DNA of 64,000 bases from Enterobacterales bacterium (GTDB lineage: Bacteria; Pseudomonadota; Gammaproteobacteria; Enterobacterales; Enterobacteriaceae): assembly GCA_015654925.1 (NCBI GenBank), contig JAATFX010000093.1:1-64000 (forward strand), in the 5' to 3' direction. A program made the position numbers and the translations under genes. The notes under the pieces are model-generated. The model ran no database searches. It was not told where the DNA came from and worked only from the letters and a program-made list of their open reading frames with translations. Shown here piece after piece: positions 47,103 to 56,318 of the stretch. How positions within the stretch are numbered: position 1 is the first letter of the stretch; the number at the start of each line of letters is the position of its first letter.

Positions 47103-48044
47103 CTACACGTCCTCCCGCGCCGGCTTGATCAAATCCTTGAAATGCAGCACGCCGACGGAGGCGCCCTGCTCGTCAACCACCGGCAATAACTCGGTTTGGC
47201 GGGAGACGAATTCCGACAGGGCCTCGCGCAGGGTCATCGCCGCGGGTATCGGTTGGCCGGCCAGACGTTCCCCGCGGCGGGCATGGGTGCCGGCGGCGCC
47301 CAGCGCCAGCAATTTGATGCCGATATCGCTGCGGCCGAAAAAATTGCGCACAAACGCATTGGCCGGCTGCGTCAGCAAATGGCGCGGCGCCCCCTGCTGG
47401 ATCACCTGCCCCTGATCGAGCAGCACAATGCGCTGCGCCAGCGTCAGCGCCTCATCGATATCATGGGTGACCAGCACCACGGTGCGCCCGGACAATTGAT
47501 GAATGCGGGCGATTTCCGTTTGCAACGCTCCCCGGGTAACCGGATCGAGGGCGCCGAAGGGTTCATCCATAAGCAGTACTTCCGGGTCGGCGGCCAGGGC
47601 GCGCGCCACGCCCACGCGCTGTTGCTGGCCGCCGGAAAGCTGGTGGGGATACCGGCCGCGGAATTGCTGCGCATCCAGATGCAGCAGTTCCAGCAGTTCC
47701 GTTACCCGATCGCGGATTTTCGCCCGCGGCCATTTCAGCAGTTGAGGCACGGTGGCGATATTTTGCTCCACCGTCCAATGGGGGAACAAACCGATGGACT
47801 GAATGGCATACCCCAAGCGCCGGCGCAGTTCCTGCGGTTTGAAGCTGTGGATTTCATCGCCGGCAAACAGGATTTTGCCCTGGTCGTGTTCAATCAGGCG
47901 ATTGATCATTTTCAAGGTGGTGGATTTGCCCGAACCGGAGGTGCCGATCAACACGGTAAACTCACCGGCGGCAATATTCAGATTCAGGTTTTCCACCGCC
48001 GGTTTGCCATGAAAATACTTGCTTACCTGCTGGAATTGGATCAT
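47103..48044 (-). CDS. yehX: Osmoprotectant-type ABC ATPase YehX
   Basis: The 313-residue ATPase has Walker [25 protein letters not shown], signature LSGGQQQRV, Walker [15 protein letters not shown] and [11 protein letters not shown]. The C-terminal 60 residues ([37 protein letters not shown]) resemble a CBS module, as in OpuCA-type ATPases that sense ionic strength. The start overlaps the yehY stop by 4 bp. Confidence 0.93.
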   Translation of the reverse strand: MIQFQQVSKYFHGKPAVENLNLNIAAGEFTVLIGTSGSGKSTTLKMINRLIEHDQGKILFAGDEIHSFKPQELRRRLGYAIQSIGLFPHWTVEQNIATVPQLLKWPRAKIRDRVTELLELLHLDAQQFRGRYPHQLSGGQQQRVGVARALAADPEVLLMDEPFGALDPVTRGALQTEIARIHQLSGRTVVLVTHDIDEALTLAQRIVLLDQGQVIQQGAPRHLLTQPANAFVRNFFGRSDIGIKLLALGAAGTHARRGERLAGQPIPAAMTLREALSEFVSRQTELLPVVDEQGASVGVLHFKDLIKPAREDV

Positions 48045-49192
48045 TGGCGCACCGTTTCAAGGAATGAAATAATCAGTTTAAACAGCGTATCCACCAGCAC
48101 CGCCAAGGCAATGGCCGGAATCACCCCCAGCAATACCAGTTCCAGCGCGCTGCTGAGCAGCCCCTGGAACATCAGTGCGCCAAAGCCGCCTGCGCCAATC
48201 AGCGCGGCGATCATGCCCATGCCGACGGTTTGAACGGCAATAATCCGGATGCCGGAAAGAATCATCGGCAGCGCCAGCGGCACTTGAATCCGCCGAAATA
48301 TTTGTCCGCGGGTCATGCCCATGCCGAGCGCGGTTTCAATCACGTCGGCGGGCACCTGCAGTAAGCCGGCATTCACACTGCGCACCAGGGGCAATAGCGC
48401 ATACAGCACCAAGGCGATCAGCGCCGGCGCCAGGCCGATGCCGCCGATGCCGATGTCGCGCAGCCACGGCCAGGCGGTGGCCAAGCCGCTGAGCGGGGCA
48501 ATCAGCAGGCCGAACAGCGCAATGGCGGGGATGGTCTGGATGATATTGAGCGTGGAAAACAGCGCCGGACGCCAGCGCGCGGAATGATGGCACAGTAAAC
48601 CCAGCGGAATGCCGATAATAATGGCCGGCACCAGGGTGCCGAACAATAGGGTGAGATGCTCGCCCAGCGCCTGCTGGAAAACGTCCTGACGATTGGCGTA
48701 TTCCTTGAACAGCGACAACTGGTCCAGGCGGCCGGCGGCCACCAGCGCCACCAGCGGCAGCCAGATTTGCGCATTGGCCAGTACGCGCAGCGTCTGGCTG
48801 GCCAATGCGCGCCCAATGGCGTCGGCGGCAATCAGCAAGCATAAGGCGCCCATCAGCCAGAATCCGCTGCCAAAAGAGGTCCGCACCAGCCCCCCGCCTT
48901 GTTCGGCGAGATGGTTGGCCGCGTCGCCGGCCAGGGCCACCAGGCATACCAGCAGCACTTCGGCCAGCAGCATGACCGTCAGGCGCACCGGCCGGGAGGG
49001 TGTGATAAAACACAACGCCAGCGCCGCCGCAGCCGGCAGCAGGATCAGTATGCGCACCCCGCCCAAGAGTCCGGCCAAGCCGATCCCCTGGCCGGACATC
49101 AGGCGGTTCGGCGCATAATTCACAAACGGCAGGACCAGCCCGGCAAAAACCAGTAATCCCGTCAGTGTCAGCAGTACGCGGTTTTTAACCAA
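48041..49192 (-). CDS. yehY: Osmoprotectant-type ABC permease YehY
   Basis: This 383-residue permease (E. coli 385) has an extra N-terminal block of hydrophobic segments (about 1-150) before the permease core. Core motifs are FSTLNIIQTIPAIALFGLLIAPLSGL, IETALGMGMTRGQIFRRIQVPLALPMILSGIRIIAVQTVGMGMIAALIGAGGFGALMFQGLLSSALELVLLG. It starts with TTG at 49192 (MVKNRVLL); no in-frame ATG fits the family N-terminus better. It overlaps yehX. Confidence 0.91.
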   Translation of the reverse strand: MVKNRVLLTLTGLLVFAGLVLPFVNYAPNRLMSGQGIGLAGLLGGVRILILLPAAAALALCFITPSRPVRLTVMLLAEVLLVCLVALAGDAANHLAEQGGGLVRTSFGSGFWLMGALCLLIAADAIGRALASQTLRVLANAQIWLPLVALVAAGRLDQLSLFKEYANRQDVFQQALGEHLTLLFGTLVPAIIIGIPLGLLCHHSARWRPALFSTLNIIQTIPAIALFGLLIAPLSGLATAWPWLRDIGIGGIGLAPALIALVLYALLPLVRSVNAGLLQVPADVIETALGMGMTRGQIFRRIQVPLALPMILSGIRIIAVQTVGMGMIAALIGAGGFGALMFQGLLSSALELVLLGVIPAIALAVLVDTLFKLIISFLETVRQ

Positions 49193-49234
49193 TCTGCATT
49201 GCTCTTTGCATTACTCTCCCCTGGGCCAGGCGCG

Positions 49235-50167
49235 TTACGATTTTACAAAGCCTTTCTGCTTGAGGTAATCCGCCGCGACTTTTTTCGCGTTTTGCCCTTC
49301 CACCGCGATGCTGGCATTAAGTTTTTGCAGCGTCTGGGTGTCCAGGGAAGCAAACACCGGCTTGAGCCACTGTGCGATTTCCGGATGCTGTTTTAATACC
49401 GACTCGCGGATAATGGGGGCCGGCGCATAGATCGGCTGCACGCCGCTCGGGTCGGTAAGGGTTTGCAATCCCAGCGCGGCCACCGGACCGTCGGTGCCGT
49501 ACGCCATGGCGGCGTTGACGCCGGAGGTTTGCTCGGCTGCGGCTTTCAGGGTTACCGCGGTATCGCCGCCGGCCAGGGACAGCAATTGATCCTGCTGAAG
49601 TTTGAAATCATAGGTTTTTTCAAAGGCGGGCAGCGCATCGGGACGCTCGATAAATTCCGCCGACGCGGCCAGCTTAAACTTGCCGCCCGATTTCAGGTAA
49701 CGGCTTAGGTCGGCTAACGAGGTCAGATGCTGGCCCTTGGCCAGATCCTGGCGAACGGCGATGGTCCAGGTGTTGTTGGCCGGGGCGGGGTCGAGCCAGA
49801 CGATATGGTTTTTATCGTAATCGAGTTTTTTGACCTTCTGGTATCCCGCATTGACATCTTTCCAGGCCGGGTCTTTTTCGTCGCTGAAAAAGAATGCGCC
49901 GTTGCCGGTGTATTCCGGATAGATATCAATTTCGCCAGAGGTGATGGCGCCGCGCAGCACCTGGGTGGTGCCCAATTGTGATTTATTGACGGTTTTAACG
50001 CCGTGGGAGTCCAGTACCTGGACAATAATGTTGCCCAGCAGGGAACCTTCGGTATCAATTTTTGAACCCACCCGCACGGACGAGTCCGCTGCCTGGGCGC
50101 CGGCCGTCATACCCAGCATAGCTGCGGCAAGGCACAGCGCTCGTCCATGATGAAAGAAATTGGCCAT
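49235..50167 (-). CDS. osmF: Osmoprotectant-binding protein OsmF (YehZ)
   Basis: This 310-residue periplasmic binding protein (E. coli 305) has a signal peptide ending GAQAADSS. It is near-identical in key tracts: VRVGSKIDTEGSLLGNIIVQVLDSHGVKTVNKSQLGTTQVLRGAITSGEIDIYPEYTGNGAFFF, PAPANNTWTIAVRQD, LSLAGGDTAVTLKAAAEQTSGVNAAMAYGTDGPVAALGLQTL. The ATG at 50167 follows GAGGGG. It is the first gene of the operon; a CTATCAT-type -10 near 50230 could be the sigma-S promoter. Confidence 0.94.
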   Translation of the reverse strand: MANFFHHGRALCLAAAMLGMTAGAQAADSSVRVGSKIDTEGSLLGNIIVQVLDSHGVKTVNKSQLGTTQVLRGAITSGEIDIYPEYTGNGAFFFSDEKDPAWKDVNAGYQKVKKLDYDKNHIVWLDPAPANNTWTIAVRQDLAKGQHLTSLADLSRYLKSGGKFKLAASAEFIERPDALPAFEKTYDFKLQQDQLLSLAGGDTAVTLKAAAEQTSGVNAAMAYGTDGPVAALGLQTLTDPSGVQPIYAPAPIIRESVLKQHPEIAQWLKPVFASLDTQTLQKLNASIAVEGQNAKKVAADYLKQKGFVKS

Positions 50168-50377
50168 GAATCTTTTCCCCTCGAAGGTTATTGGTAAGGT
50201 ATCCACAACGGCGTAATGGTGAATATGTTACTGAAATGATAGTTCAAATAGATAATTATTTATTGAAAAAAGAATGCATATGTTAGAACCGAAAGCGTGA
50301 AGACGGCGCCGCTGCGTTATCGCTGAATGTTTCGGGCAATCTGTCGGCCGGTGCCGGGCGGAGATCGGGCGCCGGGC

Positions 50378-50920
50378 TTAACCGGCGCGCTTTAGGCGCA
50401 TAAATTCGGTGTAATAGCCGGGAACGGCGGCCATCGTCAGTAAAAACCAGGGCGTGTAGAGCGCCGGGTTCAGGAGAATGTCTTGCTGGATTTGGGGGAG
50501 CGACTGATAGCGGAAGGCCATGGCTTCGTCGGGATTGAGCGTGGGCGGCTGGCTGGTGATACCGAAAAATACGTGGTCAAATTCATGTTCGATCAGTCCG
50601 TTGGCGAGGGGCAGCCGGTATTGCAGATCGAAAACCGGCGTGAGGGCGCAGCGCAGCCCCATTTCTTCGTAGAGCCGTCGTCGGGCCGCCGCCTGGGTGT
50701 CTTCGAGCGGGAGCGGATGGCCGCAGCAGGTGTTGCTCCATAGCGCGCCGCAGTGGTATTTGGTTTGGGCGCGTTGCTGGAGCAGGAGTTCTCCCTGCGG
50801 GTTGAAGAGGTATACGGTAATGGCGCGATGGAGTAGCCCTTCGCGATGCGCCCGGAGTTTTTCCATTTGGCCGACCGGCCGATCGTGTTCGTTAACCAGC
50901 ACTACTTCGGTAAATGCCAT
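50378..50920 (-). CDS. idi: Isopentenyl-diphosphate delta-isomerase (type I)
   Basis: This 180-residue Nudix-fold enzyme interconverts isopentenyl and dimethylallyl diphosphate for isoprenoid synthesis. Catalytic Cys66 lies in WSNTCCGHPL, and the Glu-rich metal site is in RRRLYEEMG and IEHEFDHVFFG (Glu111, Glu113). The N-terminus EVVLVNEHDRPVGQMEKLRAHREGLLHRA is typical. The length equals that of E. coli Idi. It lies between osmF and bglX, both on the same strand, but the wide gaps suggest its own promoter. In E. coli idi is elsewhere. Confidence 0.95.
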   Translation of the reverse strand: MAFTEVVLVNEHDRPVGQMEKLRAHREGLLHRAITVYLFNPQGELLLQQRAQTKYHCGALWSNTCCGHPLPLEDTQAAARRRLYEEMGLRCALTPVFDLQYRLPLANGLIEHEFDHVFFGITSQPPTLNPDEAMAFRYQSLPQIQQDILLNPALYTPWFLLTMAAVPGYYTEFMRLKRAG

Positions 50921-51076
50921 AGCGTCGCCTTGCTGAGTCTTGGTTTAGGTGATTTTATCGGGTGTGGCGGGGAAAATCTGTGCAATAAAGAGTTATTGGT
51001 GTGAGATAAGGGCTATTTTTGCAATAAAACATGTCTGAGGAGGGCCGGGCCCTGGCGGGTCCGGGTTATGTTGTGT

Positions 51077-51104
51077 CCGCCACGCTGCTGGTGCGGCGTG
51101 GCGG
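51077..51104 (-). terminator. Hairpin after bglX, no T-tract
   Basis: A perfect 9-bp stem (CCGCCACGC / GCGTGGCGG) with a 10-nt loop begins 7 bp beyond the bglX stop. No U-tract follows, so intrinsic termination is uncertain. Confidence 0.45.
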
Positions 51105-51111
51105 GCGGCGG

Positions 51112-53406
51112 TTATTGCAGGGTGAAGCGGGCGGTTTGGAGGCGGGCGGAGTCGAGGCCGACCATGACGTCAAAGTCGCCGGGTTCGGCGGCGTTGACCA
51201 TTTGCTGATTGTAGAATTTGAGCGCGTCGGCATTAAGGGTGAAGGTGACGCGTTTGGATTCGCCGGCTTTGAGGAATACGTTTTGGAAGCCCTTGAGTTC
51301 TTTGACCGGGCGGCTGATTGAGGCCGCGACGTCATGGACGTAGAGCTGGGCCACGGTGCCGCCGTCGCGATCGCCGGTGTTGGTCAGGGTGGCGCTGATG
51401 GTAAGGGACCCGTTGCGGGGCATGGTGGGGCTGGATAACGCCACGTCCGATACGCTAAATGTGGTGTAGCTCAGGCCAAAACCAAAGGGGTAAAGCGCAC
51501 CGTTGGCTTCATCGTAATAGTGGGAGGTATATTTATTGGGCTGGTCCGCCAAGTACGGACGTCCCGTGGGCAAGTGATTATAATAAATGGGAATTTGACC
51601 TACCGAGCGCGGAAAGGAGATGGGCAGCTTGCCGGCCGGGTTGTAGTCGCCGAACAGCACGTCGGCGATGGCATTGCCGCCTTCGGTGCCGCTGAACCAG
51701 GTTTCCAGCATGGCGTCCGCCTGCTGATCTTCGCGCACCAGCGCCAGCGGGCGGCCGTTCATCAATACCAGGACCAGCGGTTTGCCGGTGGCCTTCAGGG
51801 CGTCAATCAGTTGGCGCTGGCTGTCCGGGATAGTGATATTGGTCCGGCTGGAGGCTTCGTGGGCCATGCCCTGGGATTCCCCCACCGCCGCCACGATCAC
51901 ATCCGCCTGGCGGGCGGCTTTAACCGCTTCGTCAATCATCTCCTGCGCGGGGCGCGGATCGATTTTCACCGCCTGTTCGTATGAATTCAGGTAAGCCACC
52001 ATATCCTGGTGATTGGTGATATTGGCGCCCTTGGCGTACAAGATGGTCGCTTTGTCGCCCACGGCGTTGCGCATGCCTTGCAGCAGGGTGACGGACTGTT
52101 CGGGGCGGCCGGCGGCCGACCAACTGCCCATGATGTCCCGCTGGCTGTCCGCCAGCGGACCGACCACGGCGATAGTGCCCTGTTTTTTCAGCGGCAGGGT
52201 GTGGAGGCGGTTTTTCAGCAGTACCAGGCATTGCCGCGCCACCTGGCGCGCCGCGTCGCGGTGCAGGCGGCTTTCGGCATTGGTGTCCTGCGGATCGCTG
52301 CCCACCGGCCCAAGGTGGCTATAGGCATCGCGGAATAGTCCCATATCGTATTTAACATTCAGGACGTGGCGCACGGCATCGTCGATTTCCTGTTCGCTGA
52401 CGTCGCCGCTTTTCACCAGCTCCGGCAGGTAGCGAATAAAGAATTCGTCGCTCATGCTCATATTGATGCCGGAGTTAAGCGCAATTTTCACCGCCTCTTT
52501 CGGGGTGCTGGCCACGCCATGTTTAATCAATTCTTTAATGGCGCCGTGGTCGCTAATGGTGATGCCCGAAAAGTGCCATTGCTTGCGCAAAATATCCTTC
52601 AACAGCCAGGCGTCGGCGGTGGCCGGCGTGCCGTTGATGGAGTTAAGCGCCACCATCACGCCGCCGCTGCCGGCATCCAGGGCCGCTTTGTACGGCGGCA
52701 TATAGTCCTGGAACATGCGCTGCGGGCTCATATCCACGGTATTGTAATCACGCCCCCCTTCCACCGCGCCATAGAGGGCGAAGTGCTTCACCGAGGTCAT
52801 CAGCGCATGGCGATCGCCGGGATTTTTGCCCTGGATCGATTGCACCAGCACGCGGCCGATTTCAGACGTGAGGAAGGTATCTTCCCCCAGCCCTTCGGAT
52901 ACCCTGCCCCAGCGGGGATCGCGGGTGATATCCACCATAGGCGCCCAGGTCATGTTCAAGCCGTCTTCGCTGCCTTCATAGGCGGCGATGCGCCCGCTGG
53001 TGGCTACCGCGTCGAGGTTCCAGCTGGAGGCCAGGCCCAGGCTGATGGGGAAAACGGTGCGTTGGCCGTGGACGATGTCGTAGGCGAAAAACAGCGGTAT
53101 TTTCAGACGTGGCAACTGCATGGCCTGATCTTGCATGATGCGGATATCATGGCGGGTAACGGTATTGAATATCGCGCCCACCTGGCCGTTTTTGATCATT
53201 TCCCGAATCGCTTCCTTGGGATTTTCCGGTCCGACGCTGATAAGCCGCAGCTGGCCGATTTTTTCCTCTAGGGTGAGTTTTTGCAGCAGTACGCTGACGT
53301 AAGCATCACGGGGCAAATCAGGAGAAGGAAGTTGGGTGTTGTTGTCCGCCAGGGCGGGATTAAGCGTTAATGCTGCTAACAGGCTAAATGCGTACAGCCA
53401 TTTCAT
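51112..53406 (-). CDS. bglX: Periplasmic beta-glucosidase BglX (GH3)
   Basis: This 764-residue secreted glycoside hydrolase family 3 enzyme (E. coli 765) hydrolyses beta-glucosides in the periplasm. The start at 53406 (MKWLYAF) gives a signal peptide ending PALADNN. The catalytic nucleophile is Asp286 in GITISDHGAI. The N-terminal barrel includes GLNMTWAPMVDITRDPRWGRVSEGLGED, then the alpha/beta domain and a C-terminal fibronectin-III-like domain (VAQLYVHDVAASISRPVKELKGFQNVFLKAGESKRVTF). It is adjacent to osmF/idi and before dld, as in E. coli yehZ-bglX-dld. Confidence 0.96.
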   Translation of the reverse strand: MKWLYAFSLLAALTLNPALADNNTQLPSPDLPRDAYVSVLLQKLTLEEKIGQLRLISVGPENPKEAIREMIKNGQVGAIFNTVTRHDIRIMQDQAMQLPRLKIPLFFAYDIVHGQRTVFPISLGLASSWNLDAVATSGRIAAYEGSEDGLNMTWAPMVDITRDPRWGRVSEGLGEDTFLTSEIGRVLVQSIQGKNPGDRHALMTSVKHFALYGAVEGGRDYNTVDMSPQRMFQDYMPPYKAALDAGSGGVMVALNSINGTPATADAWLLKDILRKQWHFSGITISDHGAIKELIKHGVASTPKEAVKIALNSGINMSMSDEFFIRYLPELVKSGDVSEQEIDDAVRHVLNVKYDMGLFRDAYSHLGPVGSDPQDTNAESRLHRDAARQVARQCLVLLKNRLHTLPLKKQGTIAVVGPLADSQRDIMGSWSAAGRPEQSVTLLQGMRNAVGDKATILYAKGANITNHQDMVAYLNSYEQAVKIDPRPAQEMIDEAVKAARQADVIVAAVGESQGMAHEASSRTNITIPDSQRQLIDALKATGKPLVLVLMNGRPLALVREDQQADAMLETWFSGTEGGNAIADVLFGDYNPAGKLPISFPRSVGQIPIYYNHLPTGRPYLADQPNKYTSHYYDEANGALYPFGFGLSYTTFSVSDVALSSPTMPRNGSLTISATLTNTGDRDGGTVAQLYVHDVAASISRPVKELKGFQNVFLKAGESKRVTFTLNADALKFYNQQMVNAAEPGDFDVMVGLDSARLQTARFTLQ

Positions 53407-53611
53407 ATCGTTGTTCTCACACGCGCGAAAGCGGACCGGACCGACAGCCCGGCCATGGGACGTTCGGAATAATATGCCATAGGGCAACGCAGAGCTCAGT
53501 GTAGACCATCACAGAGTCGAAAGGGTATGGTTAAATTATTGAAAGCATGTGTTTCCGCATAATTGCTGAAACAATCGGCCGGCCCGGCCAAAGATCCTGC
53601 TATAGCTGCTA

Positions 53612-54193
53612 TTATTGATACTTCTTCTGGTCTTCATCGGTGATGGCGCGTATCACCCGGCAGGGATTGCCCGCCGCCAGTACATAGGCCGGAATATCGC
53701 GGTTAACCACGCTGCCCGCGCCGATCACGCTATTATCGCCAATGGTGACGCCGGGCAAAATAGAGACCCCGCCGCCAATCCAGACATTATTGCCGATGGT
53801 CACCGGCAGGGCATATTCCAATCCCTGATTACGCCGTCCGGCATCCAGCGGGTGGCCGGCGGTATATATACCGACATTGGGGGCAATAAAAGCGTTATCG
53901 CCGATCTTCACCTTGGCGCCATCCAAAATAACCAGATTCATATTGGCATAGAAGTTTTCGCCGATGTCGATGTTATAACCATAATCGCAATAAAATGGCG
54001 GCTCAAACCAAAATGTCGCGCCGGTTTTACCGAGCAATTTTTTAATTAATTCCTGGCGTTCGTCTCCGTTACTCGGGTCCAGCCGGTTATACAGATAAAG
54101 CTGATATTTTGCCTGGGCGCGCTGGGCTATCAGCTCTTCATCATAATTGGCGTCGTAGAGCAAGCCGGCGGCGGCTTTTTGCATTTCGTTCAT
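53612..54193 (-). CDS. Sugar O-acetyltransferase (Maa/LacA family)
   Basis: This 193-residue left-handed beta-helix acetyltransferase transfers acetyl from acetyl-CoA to sugars. An N-terminal Mac domain (KAAAGLLYDANYDEELIAQRAQAKYQLYLYN) precedes hexapeptide repeats (IDIGENFYANMNLVILDGAKVKIGDNAFIAPNVGIYTAGHPLD). The catalytic His is in YTAGHP, followed by VTIGNNVWIGGGVSILPGVTIGDNSVIGAGSVV. It resembles maltose and galactoside acetyltransferases equally, so no symbol is given. It is inserted between bglX and dld relative to E. coli and transcribed away from dld. Confidence 0.88.
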   Translation of the reverse strand: MNEMQKAAAGLLYDANYDEELIAQRAQAKYQLYLYNRLDPSNGDERQELIKKLLGKTGATFWFEPPFYCDYGYNIDIGENFYANMNLVILDGAKVKIGDNAFIAPNVGIYTAGHPLDAGRRNQGLEYALPVTIGNNVWIGGGVSILPGVTIGDNSVIGAGSVVNRDIPAYVLAAGNPCRVIRAITDEDQKKYQ

Positions 54194-54344
54194 GTTATTT
54201 TTTTCTCCGAACGGGAAACGAACTGCTATTTTATAGCGTTATTTAAGTAAAATTCCCACCGGGTTGTTTGCTGGAGTATCTTGTTAAGTCACTATCCAAA
54301 GTTGTAAAAGCGTCAGTCCAACCCGCAGCAAAAGGGATATCGTT

Positions 54345-56078
54345 ATGCCAGATGACTCTCCATACTTATCACATGCGTTTATCGAACAGCTGATTGCCAT
54401 TGCCGGACGGGACGCGGTATTGACCCGCGAACGGCAAACGCAGCGCTATCGCAAAGGATTCCGCTCCGGCAGCGGACCGGCGCTGGCGGTGGTCTTGCCT
54501 GATTCATTATTATCCCTGTGGCGCGTTCTCGCCGCCTGCGTGGCCGCCGATAAAATCATTATTATGCAAGCGGCCAATACCGGCCTGACCGAAGGGTCCA
54601 CGCCCAACGGCGCGGATTACGACCGTGAAGTGGTCATCATCAGCACCCGGCGGCTGGGCGGCGTTCAACTGCTGGATGAAGGGCGCCAGGTGGTGGCCCT
54701 GGCCGGCAGCACGTTATACTCACTGGAAAAAGCCCTTAAGCCGCTGCAGCGGGAACCGCACTCGGTTATCGGTTCATCCTGCCTTGGGGCCTCGGTTATC
54801 GGCGGCATTTGTAATAATTCCGGCGGTTCCCTGGTGAAACGCGGCCCGGCTTATACCGAAATGGCCCTGTATGCCCAGGTGGATCGGGACGGCCAGTTGC
54901 GGTTGGTCAATCATTTGGGCATCGATTTGGGGACCACGCCGGAACAGATTCTCACCCGCCTGGAGAACCAGCAATATTCCCGGGCCGACATCCACGCTGC
55001 CGACCGCGCGTGTTCCGATCATGAGTATGCGCAGCGGGTGCGCGACGTGGAGGCCGATACCCCGTCGCGTTTTAATGCCGACCGGCGCCGCCTGTTCGAG
55101 GCCGCGGGCAGCGCCGGCAAGCTGGCGGTGTTCGCGGTGCGCCTGGATACCTTCCCCGCCGAGCAACGCCAGCAGGTGTTTTATATCGGCACCAACGATC
55201 CCCAGGTCCTGACGCGGCTGCGGCGCGATATTTTATCCGGCTTCAGCAATTTGCCGGTGGCCGGCGAGTATATGCATCGCGACTGCTACGACATCAGCGA
55301 AACCTACGGCAAAGATACCTTTATCATGATTAACCGCCTCGGAACCGACCGGATGCCGCTGCTGTTCCAGCTCAAAGGCCGCATAGACGCCACGCTCAAC
55401 GCCTGGTCGTGGTTGCCGTCCCAACTGAGCGACCGGGTAATGCAGGGCTTGAGCCGCCTGTGGCCGCGCCATCTGCCGCAGCGGATGAAAGATTATCGCG
55501 ACCGGTACGAGCACCATCTGCTGCTGAAAATGTCCGGCGACGGCATCGCGGAAGCCGAGGCGTATTTGCAGGACTATTTTGCCCGGGCGGCGGGGGAATA
55601 TTTTGTCTGCACCGGCGATGAGGGCAACAAAGCCTTTTTGCACCGCTTCGCCGCCGCGGGGGCCGCGGTGCGTTATCACGCGGTGCATAGCGATAAAGTA
55701 GAAGATATCCTGGCGCTGGATATCGCCCTGCCCCGCAATGAAACCCAATGGTTCGAGACGCTGCCGCCGGAAATCGACGCTCAAATCGTGGCCAAACTTT
55801 ATTACGGCCATTTTATGTGCCATGTCTTTCATCAGGATTATATCGTGCGCAAAGGCGTCGACAGCCATGAACTGAAACTGCAAATGCTGGCGCTGCTCAA
55901 TGCCCGCGGCGCCGAATACCCGGCAGAGCACAATGTCGGCCATCTTTATGAGGCCAAGCCCCAGGTGGCGGCGTTTTACCGACAAACCGACCCCACCAAC
56001 AGCTTTAACCCTGGAATCGGTAAAACCACCCGGCTTAAACACTGGTGCGAGCAGTGCGCCGCCCAGAAGAAACCCTGA
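54345..56078 (+). CDS. dld: Quinone-dependent D-lactate dehydrogenase Dld
   Basis: This 577-residue FAD-containing peripheral membrane enzyme (E. coli 571) oxidises D-lactate to pyruvate and passes electrons to the quinone pool. It has the FAD-binding PCMH domain (FRSGSGPALAVVLPDSLLSLWRVLAACVAADKIIIMQAANTGLTEGSTPNG, SVIGSSCLGASVIGGICNNSGGSLVKRGPAYTEMALYAQVD) and the Dld membrane-binding domain. The C-terminus contains EYPAEHNVGHLYEAKP and DPTNSFNPGIGKTTRLKHWCE. The order bglX-dld-pbpG is E. coli-like, but four extra genes interrupt it. A GGGAT ribosome site precedes the ATG. Confidence 0.96.
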   Translation: MPDDSPYLSHAFIEQLIAIAGRDAVLTRERQTQRYRKGFRSGSGPALAVVLPDSLLSLWRVLAACVAADKIIIMQAANTGLTEGSTPNGADYDREVVIISTRRLGGVQLLDEGRQVVALAGSTLYSLEKALKPLQREPHSVIGSSCLGASVIGGICNNSGGSLVKRGPAYTEMALYAQVDRDGQLRLVNHLGIDLGTTPEQILTRLENQQYSRADIHAADRACSDHEYAQRVRDVEADTPSRFNADRRRLFEAAGSAGKLAVFAVRLDTFPAEQRQQVFYIGTNDPQVLTRLRRDILSGFSNLPVAGEYMHRDCYDISETYGKDTFIMINRLGTDRMPLLFQLKGRIDATLNAWSWLPSQLSDRVMQGLSRLWPRHLPQRMKDYRDRYEHHLLLKMSGDGIAEAEAYLQDYFARAAGEYFVCTGDEGNKAFLHRFAAAGAAVRYHAVHSDKVEDILALDIALPRNETQWFETLPPEIDAQIVAKLYYGHFMCHVFHQDYIVRKGVDSHELKLQMLALLNARGAEYPAEHNVGHLYEAKPQVAAFYRQTDPTNSFNPGIGKTTRLKHWCEQCAAQKKP

Positions 56079-56318
56079 CAGGGCAGCCTTTTTAGCGCCA
56101 AATCCCCGCAGCTCTCATTGGGGGCTTGGCAAGCGCGGTTACCTTTGCAATACTGCTTTGCAGTGTTACAAGTCATGATCGGCCTATACAGGAGCTGACG
56201 ATTGTATTTAGCGTCATCAGCCAGCCAGCCGACAGCGGACCCAGCGCGCTTGCCGCCGGGTATCATGATTCTTCAGGGATGATCGGTTCTTCTTTTTCTA
56301 CAAGGCACCGACTCTTTT

